A DNA stretch of 64,000 bases from Youngiibacter multivorans (lineage in GTDB: Bacteria > Bacillota > Clostridia > Clostridiales > Clostridiaceae): contig NZ_JAGGKC010000001.1 in the NCBI RefSeq assembly GCF_017873395.1, forward strand, positions 124,001-188,000. Direction: 5' to 3'. Under the pieces are notes generated by a model. It ran no database searches and was not told the DNA's origin. It saw nothing but the letters and a program-made list of their open reading frames with translations. Positions 1-7,461 of this stretch are shown here, piece after piece. Made by a program: the position numbers and the translations under genes. Positions within the stretch are counted from its first letter, which is position 1. Every line of letters begins with the position of its first letter.

Positions 1-423
1 ATACGCAATCACTATGAAATGCAGATTTTCATCGAGGGTGCAGCCGCGTATCTGGCTGCTTCGAATGGAATGGATGTAACGCAGCTTAAAAGGCTCCATG
101 AAGATTTTTTGAAAAAGGGAGACAGCTTTACCAAAGAGGAATACGTTATTTACAATCGTCAATTCCACAGTATGATCTGGAATGCATCCGAAAATCAGAC
201 AATGGTAGAATACCTTGAGGGTCTCTGGAGCGAAGGGCTGATCAGCAGACTTTTCCCGACCCTTGATTATAAGAAGCAATCCCTTGCCGGACATGGTGAG
301 CTGATCAAATTTATTGAAGAAGGCAATTCTGAAGAGGCCAGAAGACTTATGGAGAAGCATGCGACCAGGACGATGAATAACATCCTTAATAATTATCGAA
401 ATATGATTAATAAAACCACATAA
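1..423 (+). CDS. GntR-family regulator, FCD effector domain (5' end outside window)
   Basis: The reading frame is open from base 1, so only the C-terminal part of the gene is present; no start can be assigned. The visible 140 or so residues are helical and fit the FCD ligand-binding domain of FadR-type GntR repressors. A short hydrophobic helix with a conserved Glu is followed by a stretch like 'NRQFHSMIWNASEN', typical of the metal- or ligand-binding helix, and a late 'GHGELIKFIEEG' helix that supplies another His. The C-terminus 'EEARRLMEKHATRTMNNI' is also characteristic. The DNA-binding winged helix would lie upstream of the window. The target is unknown because the neighbouring operon is not visible. 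Domain assignment is from family resemblance. Confidence 0.8.
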   Translation: MRNHYEMQIFIEGAAAYLAASNGMDVTQLKRLHEDFLKKGDSFTKEEYVIYNRQFHSMIWNASENQTMVEYLEGLWSEGLISRLFPTLDYKKQSLAGHGELIKFIEEGNSEEARRLMEKHATRTMNNILNNYRNMINKTT

Positions 424-643
424 GTATACTTAAAGCTGTTTCGAAAGACTACTAGAGTTTTTGGTACAGCTTTTCACTTGAGGGATATATTTTTTCAAGT
501 GATGAAAAGGGGAGTAAAGTAAGGAATCACTCAAAATAGCCGTGTCATATTCATCATGGCCGTCCATTCTAATGAAAAGTGTTGTTCTATCATATTTCTA
601 CCAAGCAACTTTTAACTCCAAATCAATCGGCTCCTAAAAACTC

Positions 644-686
644 CAAAAAAATACACTGATTCCCAATTATTGAAAGGAATCAGTGT
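644..686 (-). terminator. Rho-independent terminator of the DUF2200 gene
   Basis: Perfect 11-bp arms (653-663 ACACTGATTCC and 676-686 GGAATCAGTGT) enclose a 12-nt loop. On the minus strand the stem is followed by a T-run (the A-run at 645-651), which suits the gene that ends at 703. A related, decayed hairpin occurs at 14029-14065 next to a second, broken DUF2200 copy. Confidence 0.85.
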
Positions 687-702
687 TTAATAGTCGCAAT
701 AT

Positions 703-1053
703 TTATTTCCGCAAAATCTTTTCCATTGTCTTTCCTTTAGCCAGCTCATCAATAAGCTTATCCAAATACCTGATTTCCCGCATGGTGGGTTCCTCGATCT
801 CTTCCACCCTTATGCCGCAGATCAATCCTTTGATCAGAGCCCTTGATGGATTAAGCTTCGGTGCTTTTTGAAAGAAGGCTTCAAATCCTGTATGATTTTC
901 AAGTTCTGTTTCCAACTCTTCCTGGCTGTATCCTGTAAGCCACCTTATGATCTCATCGACTTCTTCTTTAGTGCGGCCCTTTTTCTCTGCCTTAGCAATG
1001 TAAAGGGGATAGACGCTTGCCACACTCATTGCATATATACGCTGATTGTTCAT
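703..1053 (-). CDS. DUF2200 family protein
   Basis: A small cytoplasmic protein of 116 residues belonging to DUF2200, a family of unknown function found in many Firmicutes. Recognised from the N-terminal '[17 protein letters not shown]', the central '[18 protein letters not shown]' and the C-terminal '[20 protein letters not shown]' blocks. An in-frame ATG lies 6 codons upstream (1071), but AGGAGG sits inside that extension about 7 nt before the internal ATG, so 1053 is chosen as the start. It appears to be monocistronic, with its own terminator at 644-686. A frame-broken paralogue lies at 14085-14320. Function unknown; family call is firm. Confidence 0.88.
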   Translation of the reverse strand: MNNQRIYAMSVASVYPLYIAKAEKKGRTKEEVDEIIRWLTGYSQEELETELENHTGFEAFFQKAPKLNPSRALIKGLICGIRVEEIEEPTMREIRYLDKLIDELAKGKTMEKILRK

Positions 1054-1290
1054 AGGATATCCTCCTGGCATTAATAAATTCAGTATATCACGAAAGAAAC
1101 GTTTTGAATGAATGGAGCTTAAGTGATAACCATCATAGGGTTATGGGATACGGGGCGATGTTGTTTGATTCAGACAGGGACTTTCTATAGTCCGTATCCT
1201 CTTGAACGGAAAGGACACCCTTTACAAAGTAGTCCAGCATAGTTGCTGTATTCCATGTTTTTCTTGGACCGCCGTTTATTGCATATATCT

Positions 1291-1617
1291 TCAAAATGAA
1301 TCCTCTTTTGATTTCTGCTTAGTTGCTTCCATTATAAGTCTTATTCCCAAATCGAATGCCTTTTGGCAGTCGATAGAAAACTGATTCTCTCTTGTAATTG
1401 CCTTGAGTTTTGGGTCGAACATTGTAACATCATATTTGGAGTAGTCATTGAATGGGTACATATCCATCGAGTACATCGATTCACAGGTTCCAAATAATCT
1501 GCTAAGTGCACGTTCATTTACAGATAATATCTTGGGGTATTCGACTCTTTCCATGATATTTTCAGGTGCATTCATTGTATAGATGAAATGGGGAGAAGAA
1601 CAAATACAACTGGACAC
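1291..1617 (-). pseudogene. C-terminal remnant of a flavodoxin-like / NADPH-dependent FMN reductase family protein
   Basis: About 95 residues of this minus-strand frame resemble the C-terminal third of clostridial flavodoxin-family (iron-sulfur flavoprotein-like) oxidoreductases, including 'YPFNDYSKYDVTMFDPKLKA' and 'DCQKAFDLGIRL'. The FMN-binding N-terminus is absent: upstream of 1617 no matching frame or ribosome site is visible. The first residues (Met-Ser-Ser-Cys) look like random extension rather than a real start. I read it as a decayed, 5'-deleted gene. The assignment rests on remembered family motifs. Confidence 0.5.
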
Positions 1618-2030
1618 ATAAGAAATTCTTCGTAGCCACTGATAAGGGATAGGGACTCTACATTCCTATCTGGCTTGAATTCTGCAGTAATATCAATTGA
1701 ATCAATTTATGCAGTAACCTTTCTCTGTTTCAGTAAAGTATGCTGAAGCCAGGGAGGGGTTCTATCTTTTCTAACTATTTTTTCTCTGTTTTGTGCATCC
1801 GTCAACTTTTAGAAAGCAACACATGGCTGCTATATGTAAAATTCCGCTCTGCCAACAAGTATTCATTTTAGTGATACTCTCAAGTAAGTAAATAAGTATC
1901 TGCCTGCATATATCTTATTAAGTCGCCTTAAACTACAGAATGGTGCAGAAATACCAATGGAATCTGGCAAATTAAATAGATAATGCTAAAAACACTGAAG
2001 TTTTATGTTGAATACAGAAATTTCTGAAAA
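1618..2030. other. Gene-free spacer between the flavodoxin remnant and cassette copy 1
   Basis: AT-rich DNA with stops in all frames. Some of it may be the deleted N-terminal part of the flavodoxin-like gene, but I cannot align it by eye. No RNA gene or mobile-element end was recognised. Confidence 0.5.
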
Positions 2031-2062
2031 TTAAAACATTAATACTCGATTTGTGCTATAAT
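2031..2062 (+). promoter_or_regulatory. Promoter of stress cassette copy 1 (extended -10)
   Basis: TATAAT at 2057-2062 with TG at 2054-2055 gives a TGCTATAAT extended -10. No good -35 is seen 17 nt upstream. The surrounding 'ATTTGTGYTATRATGTRTA' block recurs upstream of all four cassette copies (here and at 4650, 17938, 23479), which is the main reason for calling it. Confidence 0.7.
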
Positions 2063-2182
2063 GTATACAGGGAGAATTATCACCTAAAGCGTGTATTAAA
2101 ATGAAGAAGGGATTTTGATATAAACATCTGTTCGGATTCAGACGTGTTATAGGTGAACAAAGACCTTTTTTAATGACACATA

Positions 2183-2202
2183 CTGAATGAACATTCATTC
2201 AG
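2183..2202. promoter_or_regulatory. TetR-type operator, cassette copy 1
   Basis: The 18-bp core TGAATGAACATTCATTCA (2184-2201) is palindromic except for its two central bases, and one more pair extends each side. The same motif occurs in the leader of all four cassette copies, always upstream of a tetR gene or fragment. It resembles operators of several TetR repressors, including the Bacillus FadR/YsiA type. Direct repression by the cassette TetR is inferred. Confidence 0.75.
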
Positions 2203-2269
2203 AAATGAAACTTTCTCAGTCTAGACTGGAATGTTATTAAATCTAAAAATATCAGCTAAGTGCATCTTA

Positions 2270-2284
2270 AAAATTCAGAATATT
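2270..2284. promoter_or_regulatory. Second conserved inverted repeat upstream of tetR, copy 1
   Basis: AAAATTCAGAATATT, a one-base variant of the 7-1-7 palindrome AATATTCAGAATATT found at the equivalent place in copies 2, 3 and 4. It lies about 35 nt before the tetR start. Its conservation next to GCGA in three copies suggests a binding site, but the factor is unknown. Confidence 0.45.
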
Positions 2285-2319
2285 GCGAAAATAGATGTAC
2301 AAAAAAGAATAGGAGACAT

Positions 2320-2502
2320 ATGAATAAGAAGGAGTATACAAATTTATTGGCTACAAAAGCTATTGCAGAAGAGGTTCACTATAAAACTGAAGTCAAAGCA
2401 ATAACCGACAATGCTGAAATGGCCATTGGTACCATATATATGTATTTCAAAAACAAAGAAGAGATCCTTGACTATTATTTAAGCCACAACATATTAGGAT
2501 AA
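2320..2502 (+). CDS. HTH-only TetR-family fragment (60 aa), copy 1
   Basis: Encodes only the DNA-binding domain of a TetR repressor: helix-turn-helix with 'AITDNAEMAIGTIYMYFKNKEEIL', then stops at Ser-His-Asn-Ile-Leu-Gly. The full-length paralogue at 4911 continues for another 128 residues. A 1-nt deletion after the 'DY' codons shifts the frame; homologous codons of the old frame can still be read for about 50 nt beyond the stop. Copy 4 (23742) carries the same deletion and has the same 60-codon length. ATG is preceded by AGGAGAC. It is either a pseudogene or a small DNA-binding protein; preservation of both frames despite many differences leaves the second option open. Confidence 0.55.
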   Translation: MNKKEYTNLLATKAIAEEVHYKTEVKAITDNAEMAIGTIYMYFKNKEEILDYYLSHNILG

Positions 2503-2641
2503 TTGCATTCATTGGAGAACTCGAGACAAAACCATCTTCATTGGATAATATTTAATATTGTAATACTGGTACAACAAATAGAAGATCAATCTGTTTTAAA
2601 AAGGCATTATTGCAGGAGGTAATAATAGTTGAGACTTAATC

Positions 2642-3028
2642 ATGGATGATACGACTAGACAAACTGACACGAGAAATACAAAACTGGTAAGTCATTTGGG
2701 AGAAAATATTATTGGCATTATCTACGGCTTAATTGAGATTCTACTGGCCTTTCGTCTGGGTTTCAAGCTGCTTGGAGTAAATCCGGAAAATGAATTTGTT
2801 AGTGGGGTCTATAAGGTCACCCAGTATATTGTAGGCATCTTTGAAGGCGGTTTCTCTCGCGTTATAACCAATGGTATCGACACCACTGCAATTTTCGAAC
2901 CAGCAACCCCTATTTCGATGTTGGTTGTTGCCTTGATCGTCTGGGGCCTCATGAAGTTGATCAAGCCACGATACGTAAATCGTTATGAAAAGGCCGAACA
3001 ATCTGACCATGAATATCGTGAGAACTAA
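2642..3028 (+). CDS. YggT-like integral membrane protein, cassette copy 1
   Basis: A 128-residue membrane protein with a polar N-terminus (Thr/Arg/Asn-rich), a first hydrophobic helix ('IIGIIYGLIEILLAF'), the 'RLGFKLLG' block and a second helix near the C-terminus ('ISMLVVALIVWGLMKLI') ending in a basic, polar tail. This matches the short YggT-family proteins of Gram-positive bacteria, whose role is unknown. Paralogues lie at 5546 and 24085, with a remnant at 18180. The first in-frame ATG after a stop is used; AGGAGG lies 22 nt upstream, which is too far, so translation may be weak. No alternative in-frame start is visible. Confidence 0.75.
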   Translation: MDDTTRQTDTRNTKLVSHLGENIIGIIYGLIEILLAFRLGFKLLGVNPENEFVSGVYKVTQYIVGIFEGGFSRVITNGIDTTAIFEPATPISMLVVALIVWGLMKLIKPRYVNRYEKAEQSDHEYREN

Positions 3029-3302
3029 TAGCGAATCGAATTTTTGGTGGATTTCAAATAGCAGGTCCTTAATAAATCCAGAAAAGATGTGTGGACAATA
3101 CGGCTATATGATTCTCTAATAAAATGGATCAGAAAAATTACATGAATCTGAGGATTATGTTTGTAGACTGTTGGCTAGTTTAACCCGCGTTATGCAACGA
3201 GTAAGCTTTTAAGTTCCAGCAATGCCAATCATTGATTTAGTTGCGGATGCTTAGCAAGTAAGCTTTTGGCTCAATATAAGATTATAAAATGGGAGGTTTA
3301 TT

Positions 3303-3608
3303 ATGGAAATAATAAAAGAAAATGTTGGAGATGCATTTGACGCAGCGAAGGACAAGGCAGTAGAACTTAAGGAGAAAGCTGAAGGCAGGATGGAAGATAT
3401 TAAGAATAAAGCTGAGGAATCAATCGAGAATGTGAAAGATACTGCTGAAGATATAATTGATGATATAAATGCAGAGGCGAAGGCTGAAAAAATTAAAGCA
3501 AAAGCTGAAGAAAAGGCAGAAAAAACAAAAGCAAAGGCTGAAATAAAGGCAGATAAGCTAATTGAGAAAGCTGAAGAAAAGGCTAATAAACTAAAGTACA
3601 ATGCTTAA
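3303..3608 (+). CDS. LEA-like amphipathic Lys/Glu/Ala-rich protein, cassette copy 1
   Basis: A 101-residue, highly charged protein built almost only of Ala, Lys, Glu, Asp and Ile in roughly 11-residue helical periods ('AKDKAVELKEKAEGRMEDIKNKAEE...'). There is no signal peptide or membrane segment. Such composition is typical of group-3 LEA or YtxH/apolipoprotein-like stress proteins, which form amphipathic helices and protect proteins or membranes during dehydration or osmotic stress. GGGAGG lies 7 nt before the ATG. Paralogues at 6165 and 18688 share the 'NVGDAF' start and 'LKYN' end; this copy is about 11 residues longer through extra repeats. Function is inferred from composition only. Confidence 0.75.
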   Translation: MEIIKENVGDAFDAAKDKAVELKEKAEGRMEDIKNKAEESIENVKDTAEDIIDDINAEAKAEKIKAKAEEKAEKTKAKAEIKADKLIEKAEEKANKLKYNA

Positions 3609-3641
3609 TTGATGGATCACATTTTTGTTTTACTGGATGCA

Positions 3642-3671
3642 AATGTCAAAATCTCTTTCATCGTAAGATAG
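3642..3671 (+). pseudogene. Dodecin C-terminal remnant, cassette copy 1
   Basis: The last nine codons and stop of a dodecin gene (Asn-Val-Lys-Ile-Ser-Phe-Ile-Val-Arg) survive in the same position relative to the LEA gene and the downstream hairpin as in the intact dodecins at 6544 and 19066. The first 57 or so codons are deleted, so no product is expected. Confidence 0.7.
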
Positions 3672-3681
3672 CTGTGACTGG

Positions 3682-3710
3682 AGGATGTTTCAAGAAATAA
3701 GGAACATCCT
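3682..3710 (+). terminator. Conserved post-dodecin hairpin, copy 1
   Basis: AGGATGTT pairs with AACATCCT across an approximately 11-nt loop. In copies 2 and 3 the equivalent stem is AGGGTGTTC/GAACACCCT, so one G-C pair has become A-T on both sides. No U-run follows, so it may be an mRNA 3'-end or stability element rather than a classic terminator. Confidence 0.55.
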
Positions 3711-3797
3711 ATGCGACTTAAGCTAGTAACTTCAAATCACAAAATTAATATAGTAGTTTGCTTGAATGATATTTATTTAAGAAAGGAGATAAGTTCA

Positions 3798-3863
3798 ATG
3801 GGAATTCTGGGAACTGTACTGGTTGTAGTATTAGTCATTTGGTTGGTTCAAAGAATAATGTAG
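3798..3863 (+). CDS. 21-residue single-helix membrane peptide, cassette copy 1
   Basis: Met-Gly-Ile-Leu-Gly followed by a run of Val/Leu/Ile, then Trp-Leu-Val-Gln-Arg-Ile-Met. One transmembrane helix with a Trp/Gln/Arg interfacial end. GGAGAT lies 8 nt upstream of the ATG. The other three copies (6876, 19399, 24864) begin six codons earlier with 'NSNRL' or 'TNRL'; here the start coincides with their internal Met. Conservation of the peptide and its ribosome site in all four copies, even where other cassette genes are lost, argues for a real microprotein. Role unknown. Confidence 0.65.
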   Translation: MGILGTVLVVVLVIWLVQRIM

Positions 3864-4570
3864 CATAGAACTGGAGTTTCATGATAAGCGGAAAAATACA
3901 GTATAATCCGTGCATGGTGCGGTGTTTGCTTCAAATATGATATTAGGCTGCGGAGTTAGGTTACCCTCAATGTGGTGTGATATTGCCGATAATCTGTAAC
4001 AGCTGCATAAAGTCTTTGAAAAAGGATGATAGTAAATCTATATGATGATTAGATTGGATTTATAATATGCAGCTAAATGTATTAGCGACAATAAAACTGT
4101 TTTGAAACTAACCATTTTAAGACACACCCCACATTGAGGCCGTAGCTATTTTTGCAATATTATAAGTCAAAGCACAGTGTGTAACCCGCTTGCTTGAGCT
4201 GCAAATATGGTGCTTCATTGAATCTGAAATATTCGCCAAAACGCATAAGGTTTGAATGGGTAATGAAATAATAAGAGGGTAAGAAGAACAAGCCTGGTAG
4301 GTAACCAGAAGTTACTAAACAGGGCAAATTCTAGGTCACATTGTGAACACCCGAACTATTAAGATTGATACAGGTAGATGCTTATGCGAAGAAGTAACCA
4401 TTGGGTTGATTTCATATTGTAATGAACACAAGAAATATAGAGAGCTAAGAACTTGAGTATTATGGACGAGTGATCTGCAGCTACAGACCATATTTTGCAT
4501 GGGATACCTATAGAAATCACATTAAGCTATAGAATGTTGTCAGTAATTTCGCTGGAATGCTAAAATTTAT
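3864..4570. other. Intergenic spacer between cassette copies 1 and 2
   Basis: About 700 nt without a credible gene. A 'GTGCATGGTGCGGTGTTTG' segment near 3920 is a decayed version of the hairpin at 6992-7021, and 'CACCCCACATTGA' near 4126 parallels a segment near 7180, so the duplicated unit extends beyond the coding genes. Nothing else was recognised. Confidence 0.5.
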
Positions 4571-4580
4571 ATTAATACTA

Positions 4581-4655
4581 TTGAAATATTTGTAACTTTA
4601 TGTTAATATGAAATTTTAGAAAAATTACGCAAGGGTATTCAATTTGTGTTATGAT
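4581..4655 (+). promoter_or_regulatory. Two tandem promoters of cassette copy 2
   Basis: P1 is TTGAAA (4581-4586), a 17-nt spacer and TAATAT (4604-4609). P2 is a TGTTATGAT extended -10 (TATGAT at 4650-4655). P1 is also present in copy 3 (17869-17897) with the same spacing; P2 is common to all copies. Both would give a leader of about 260-300 nt that carries the operator at 4770-4787. Confidence 0.6.
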
Positions 4656-4769
4656 GTGTATAGGAAGAGAACATCAACTAAAGTGTGGCATGTAAATGAT
4701 GAGGGGATTTAATACATATTCTGTTGTGGTTCATCAATGTAATATGAGAAAGAGGCTTTTATCTCTATA

Positions 4770-4787
4770 TGAATGAACATTCATTCA
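4770..4787. promoter_or_regulatory. TetR-type operator, cassette copy 2
   Basis: TGAATGAACATTCATTCA, identical to the copy 1 site, about 115 nt downstream of the -10 and about 125 nt before the intact tetR gene. Its position suggests roadblock-type autorepression or a further promoter nearby; that is inference. Confidence 0.78.
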
Positions 4788-4858
4788 GCAGTTCAAAATT
4801 TCTAAGCATGGGCTTGTAATGTTTTGAAAATTAGATATCGCAGCAAAGATGCGAGTTA

Positions 4859-4873
4859 AATATTCAGAATATT
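4859..4873. promoter_or_regulatory. Second conserved inverted repeat, copy 2
   Basis: AATATTCAGAATATT, a perfect 7-1-7 palindrome followed by GCGA, 37 nt upstream of the tetR start. Identical at 18125-18139 and 23689-23703. Confidence 0.5.
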
Positions 4874-4910
4874 GCGAACAAACTGAGGTTAGGATGCGTT
4901 AGGAGACATC

Positions 4911-5477
4911 ATGAACAAAAAGGATCTTATCCGTTTATCGGCTACAAAAATAATTGCAGAAGAGGGCTTCTATAGAACAAAGGTCCAAGCTATAGCGGAC
5001 GATGCGGAAATTGCTGTCGGAACTGTATATATATACTTTAAGAGTAAAGATGATATTCTAGACTACATATTTGAGTCGCAACATACCAAAATTGTTGAAT
5101 ACATAGAGGAACTTGAGAAAACGAAAATACCTCCATTGGAGATGATTAAAAAAATATTGAAATACCACTTCAAAGAATTGAAGAACAATCCTGATTTAGC
5201 TAAGGTCTTATCACAAGAAGGTGGAGGTTCAATTGAAAACAAATTGAACGGAATGAAGGACGATTCATTTGGTGTGCCTGAAATATTTCATAGAATGCTG
5301 GATGAATCAAAGAAGAAAGGTGAAATCAGGGATATCGATACAGAAATATTTGCATCTGTCATTTTCTTTGTCGGAAGAGAAACCGCATATATGCTCCAGG
5401 TTAAGGGGAAAGGTGACAGGTATTATACGGCGTTTGAAGAGTTGGTAACATTCATTATTAACGGTATTAAGAAATAG
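4911..5477 (+). CDS. TetR/AcrR-family transcriptional regulator (full length)
   Basis: A 188-residue TetR repressor: N-terminal helix-turn-helix (about residues 5-50, with 'IADDAEIAVGTVYIYFKSKDDIL') and an all-helical ligand-binding C-terminal domain ending 'EELVTFIINGIKK'. It resembles FadR/YsiA-type regulators of Firmicutes, which bind acyl-CoA, but the ligand here is not deducible. It is the first gene of cassette copy 2, with AGGAGAC before the ATG, and is the only intact tetR of the four copies, so it may control all four operators in trans. Copies 1 and 4 keep just the DNA-binding domain; in copy 3 most of the gene is deleted. Confidence 0.9.
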   Translation: MNKKDLIRLSATKIIAEEGFYRTKVQAIADDAEIAVGTVYIYFKSKDDILDYIFESQHTKIVEYIEELEKTKIPPLEMIKKILKYHFKELKNNPDLAKVLSQEGGGSIENKLNGMKDDSFGVPEIFHRMLDESKKKGEIRDIDTEIFASVIFFVGRETAYMLQVKGKGDRYYTAFEELVTFIINGIKK

Positions 5478-5545
5478 CGTATATGAATAAGGGATGCTTA
5501 GTTCCGCATTTTGCTTAGCAGCAAGGATAATTGGAGGATAAAAAA

Positions 5546-5932
5546 ATGGTTAACATGACAAGAAGAACAGAGACTCATAATAGTAAACAGGAAAGTCATA
5601 TGGGACAAACTATTATTGGCATAGTCTTCGGAGTAATAGAGATACTGCTTGCATTCCGCCTTGGTTTCAAACTTCTGGGTGCAAATCCAGGAAATGACAT
5701 AGTCCGTGGGATATATTCAGTCACTCAGTATATTGTGGGTTTATTTGAAGGTATTTTCCCTCGAGTCACCACCGATGGCATCGAGACAACTTCTGTTTTT
5801 GAACCGTCAACTGCGATTGCAATGCTTGTAGTGGCCCTGATTGCATGGGGTGTTATGAAGCTGATAAAGCCACGTTCAGGACATCGTTCTGAAAGGACCG
5901 AATACACGGATCAGAGTTCGCAGGATAAATAA
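5546..5932 (+). CDS. YggT-like integral membrane protein, cassette copy 2
   Basis: A 128-residue paralogue of the proteins at 2642 and 24085: polar N-terminal tail, helix 1 ('IIGIVFGVIEILLAF'), 'RLGFKLLGANPGND', an amphipathic middle and helix 2 ('IAMLVVALIAWGVMKLI') followed by a basic tail. Start chosen at the ATG 8 nt after GGAGG; an upstream in-frame TTG overlaps the ribosome site itself. It follows tetR by about 70 nt and is probably cotranscribed with it. Cell-envelope stress role is inferred from the cassette, not from the sequence. Confidence 0.85.
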   Translation: MVNMTRRTETHNSKQESHMGQTIIGIVFGVIEILLAFRLGFKLLGANPGNDIVRGIYSVTQYIVGLFEGIFPRVTTDGIETTSVFEPSTAIAMLVVALIAWGVMKLIKPRSGHRSERTEYTDQSSQDK

Positions 5933-6164
5933 ATTATGAAGCGCGTCATTGATTGATTCCAATGTTATTTGAGACAATACTTATTAATTTATAGAAGTCA
6001 GTTTTAACTATAGGTAGTAGGACAAAACCTTTAATAAATGTGGTTGGAACATAGAATTATAAGGAAACTGAGGATAATATTGATTGCCTTGTATCTCGGG
6101 TAACTGCATTATGCAATGGTAAGCGCTTGGCTCATCATCCAGATTATAGAATGGAGGTTTTATA

Positions 6165-6437
6165 ATGGAAAGATTCAAGAAAAATATTGGAGATGCATTT
6201 GAATCAGCAAAGGACAAGGCGGAAGAACTTAAAGAAAAGGCTGAGGACAAGATGGATGACATCAAAGATAAAGCCGAGGACACTGTCGAAGATATTAAAG
6301 ATAAGGCCGAGGACAAAATTGATGACATAAAGGCTAAGGCGAAGGCTGAAGAAATAAAAAACAAAGCTGAAGAAAAGGCAGAAAAGCTGATAGAAAAGGC
6401 TGAAGATACTGCCAATGATCTAAAATACAATTCTTAA
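6165..6437 (+). CDS. LEA-like amphipathic Lys/Glu/Ala-rich protein, cassette copy 2
   Basis: 90 residues, start 'MERFKKNIGDAFESAKDKAEEL', then near-perfect 11-residue repeats of the form Lys-Ala-Glu-Asp-x-x-Asp-Asp-Ile-Lys-Asp, ending 'LKYNS'. Predicted long amphipathic helix, soluble, no signal. Composition matches stress-protective LEA-like or YtxH-tail proteins. GGAGG precedes the ATG by about 8 nt. It is followed by dodecin and the membrane peptide. The antisense strand has long open frames that are an artefact of the codon bias. Confidence 0.8.
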   Translation: MERFKKNIGDAFESAKDKAEELKEKAEDKMDDIKDKAEDTVEDIKDKAEDKIDDIKAKAKAEEIKNKAEEKAEKLIEKAEDTANDLKYNS

Positions 6438-6543
6438 TTCTCGGTTCATATTTTGCTGAATCTAGCTTCAAATAAGAACTATGGAAAATCATAGATTGTA
6501 TTTCTGGATGCATTCGCAACCAAAAAAAGGAAGGTGTTAATAA

Positions 6544-6744
6544 ATGGCAGTAGTAAAAGTGATTGAAATAATCGCGGAGTCGACTGAAAGCTGGGAGGCA
6601 GCAGTGCAAGATGCAGTTACAGAGGCAGCAAAGACCGTTGATGGTCTTCAGACCGCCTATGTACAAGACTTCCAGGCAATTCTTGAAGGAAACAAGATAG
6701 TCAAGTATCGTGTGAACGTAAAGGTTTCTTTCATTGTAAAGTAG
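6544..6744 (+). CDS. Dodecin family protein, cassette copy 2
   Basis: 66 residues; matches dodecin over its full length: 'VVKVIEIIAESTESWEAAVQDAV', then 'TVDGLQTAYVQDFQAIL' and the final strand 'YRVNVKVSFIVK'. Dodecins form hollow dodecamers that bind flavins (FMN, FAD, riboflavin), in some species CoA, and act as flavin buffers limiting photo-oxidative damage. The conserved Trp that stacks on the isoalloxazine ring is present (Trp19 region, 'SWEAA'). AAGGAAGGTG lies before the ATG. Nearly identical to the copy at 19066, which suggests recent duplication or strong selection. Confidence 0.92.
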   Translation: MAVVKVIEIIAESTESWEAAVQDAVTEAAKTVDGLQTAYVQDFQAILEGNKIVKYRVNVKVSFIVK

Positions 6745-6753
6745 CAGAGTTTA

Positions 6754-6783
6754 AGGGTGTTCTTATAAATATGGGAACACCCT
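6754..6783 (+). terminator. Conserved post-dodecin hairpin, copy 2
   Basis: AGGGTGTTC (6754-6762) pairs perfectly with GAACACCCT (6775-6783). It lies 10 nt after the dodecin stop with no U-run, and recurs at 19277-19306 and, with a paired change, at 3682-3710. Probably an RNA processing, attenuation or stability element between dodecin and the membrane peptide. Confidence 0.6.
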
Positions 6784-6875
6784 ATAGAGGATCAAGCAAT
6801 CAATTTCAAGTCCGCTGATTTAATTAAAGTATTGCCTTCTTGGAATAATATTTAATTGCGAAAGGAGAGTTTACT

Positions 6876-6959
6876 ATGAGCACGAATCGTTTAATGGGAA
6901 TACTAGGAACAGTATTGGTTATTGTATTAATAATTTGGTTGGTTCAAAGAGTACTGTAG
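6876..6959 (+). CDS. 27-residue single-helix membrane peptide, cassette copy 2
   Basis: Begins Met-Ser-Thr-Asn-Arg-Leu-Met-Gly-Ile-Leu-Gly and continues as one Val/Leu/Ile helix ending Trp-Leu-Val-Gln-Arg-Val-Leu. AAAGGAG lies 9 nt before the ATG. The conserved frame, ribosome site and position in all cassette copies support translation. Possible roles include membrane-stress peptide or regulator of a membrane partner such as the YggT protein; no family was recognised. Confidence 0.7.
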   Translation: MSTNRLMGILGTVLVIVLIIWLVQRVL

Positions 6960-6991
6960 CATAGGATTTGGATTTTAAGATATATAGGGAA

Positions 6992-7021
6992 ACACCGCAT
7001 TATCCATGCATAGTGCGGTGT
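6992..7021 (+). terminator. Hairpin after the membrane peptide, copy 2
   Basis: Perfect 8-bp stem ACACCGCA/TGCGGTGT with a 14-nt loop, 32 nt after the peptide stop. There is no strong U-run, but its position suggests the cassette transcript ends here. A mutated version is found near 3900-3935. Confidence 0.55.
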
Positions 7022-7292
7022 ATAAATCAAATATGTTGTAAACTTTTATTCTACACTCGCTTAAAGTTGACACCTTTAAAAAGAGATGATTATGGAATAA
7101 AAAATTAAGATTTATTCGTCAATCCACTATGAAATGAATGAATCAAATAAACAGTAAGCATTTTCTTTAGAATACTCCACATGTTGAAACAGTGGTTCTC
7201 CTCAAAGAAAACACAAGGTAATACAGAGCATAATCACATAAGCATTCAGAACATGCTTTGTATTATTTTTTAATTTTGAGATAATGGGTGGT

Positions 7293-7314
7293 ATTCTTAA
7301 ACCGGTTTGAGAAT
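7293..7314. promoter_or_regulatory. LacI-like palindromic operator
   Basis: A 22-bp palindrome centred on AAACCGGTTT, with arms ATTCTTAAACC and GGTTTGAGAAT (one mismatch, no spacer). The central CG and symmetric A/T flanks resemble LacI/PurR-family sites. It lies 148 nt upstream of the YegP gene. The remaining spacer (6960-7461) shows no gene. Confidence 0.4.
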
Positions 7315-7461
7315 TCCATCCATTTCTCTTTAAATCCATATTTCGGACTGTGATTGTTTAGTAACTGCTAACAGCGAATGATGTTTTTGTAAAAAAAGAG
7401 GATGAAGTAATTCTGGATATCAAGGTTAAATTTGCTCATCAAGGTTAAGGAGGAATTTACA

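Noticed and set aside
3251..3601. Long minus-strand frames rich in Ser, Ala and Phe opposite the LEA-like genes (also 6008-6430 and 18603-18953).
   Set aside because: They arise because Lys/Glu/Ala codons read as Phe/Leu/Ser on the other strand; no ribosome sites, and the plus-strand frames are conserved between copies.
4699..4779. Short leader frames of 26 codons in cassette copies 2 and 3 that both end on the TetR operator.
   Set aside because: No ribosome sites, the peptides are not similar, and copies 1 and 4 lack an equivalent; the shared end comes from the operator sequence GAATGA.
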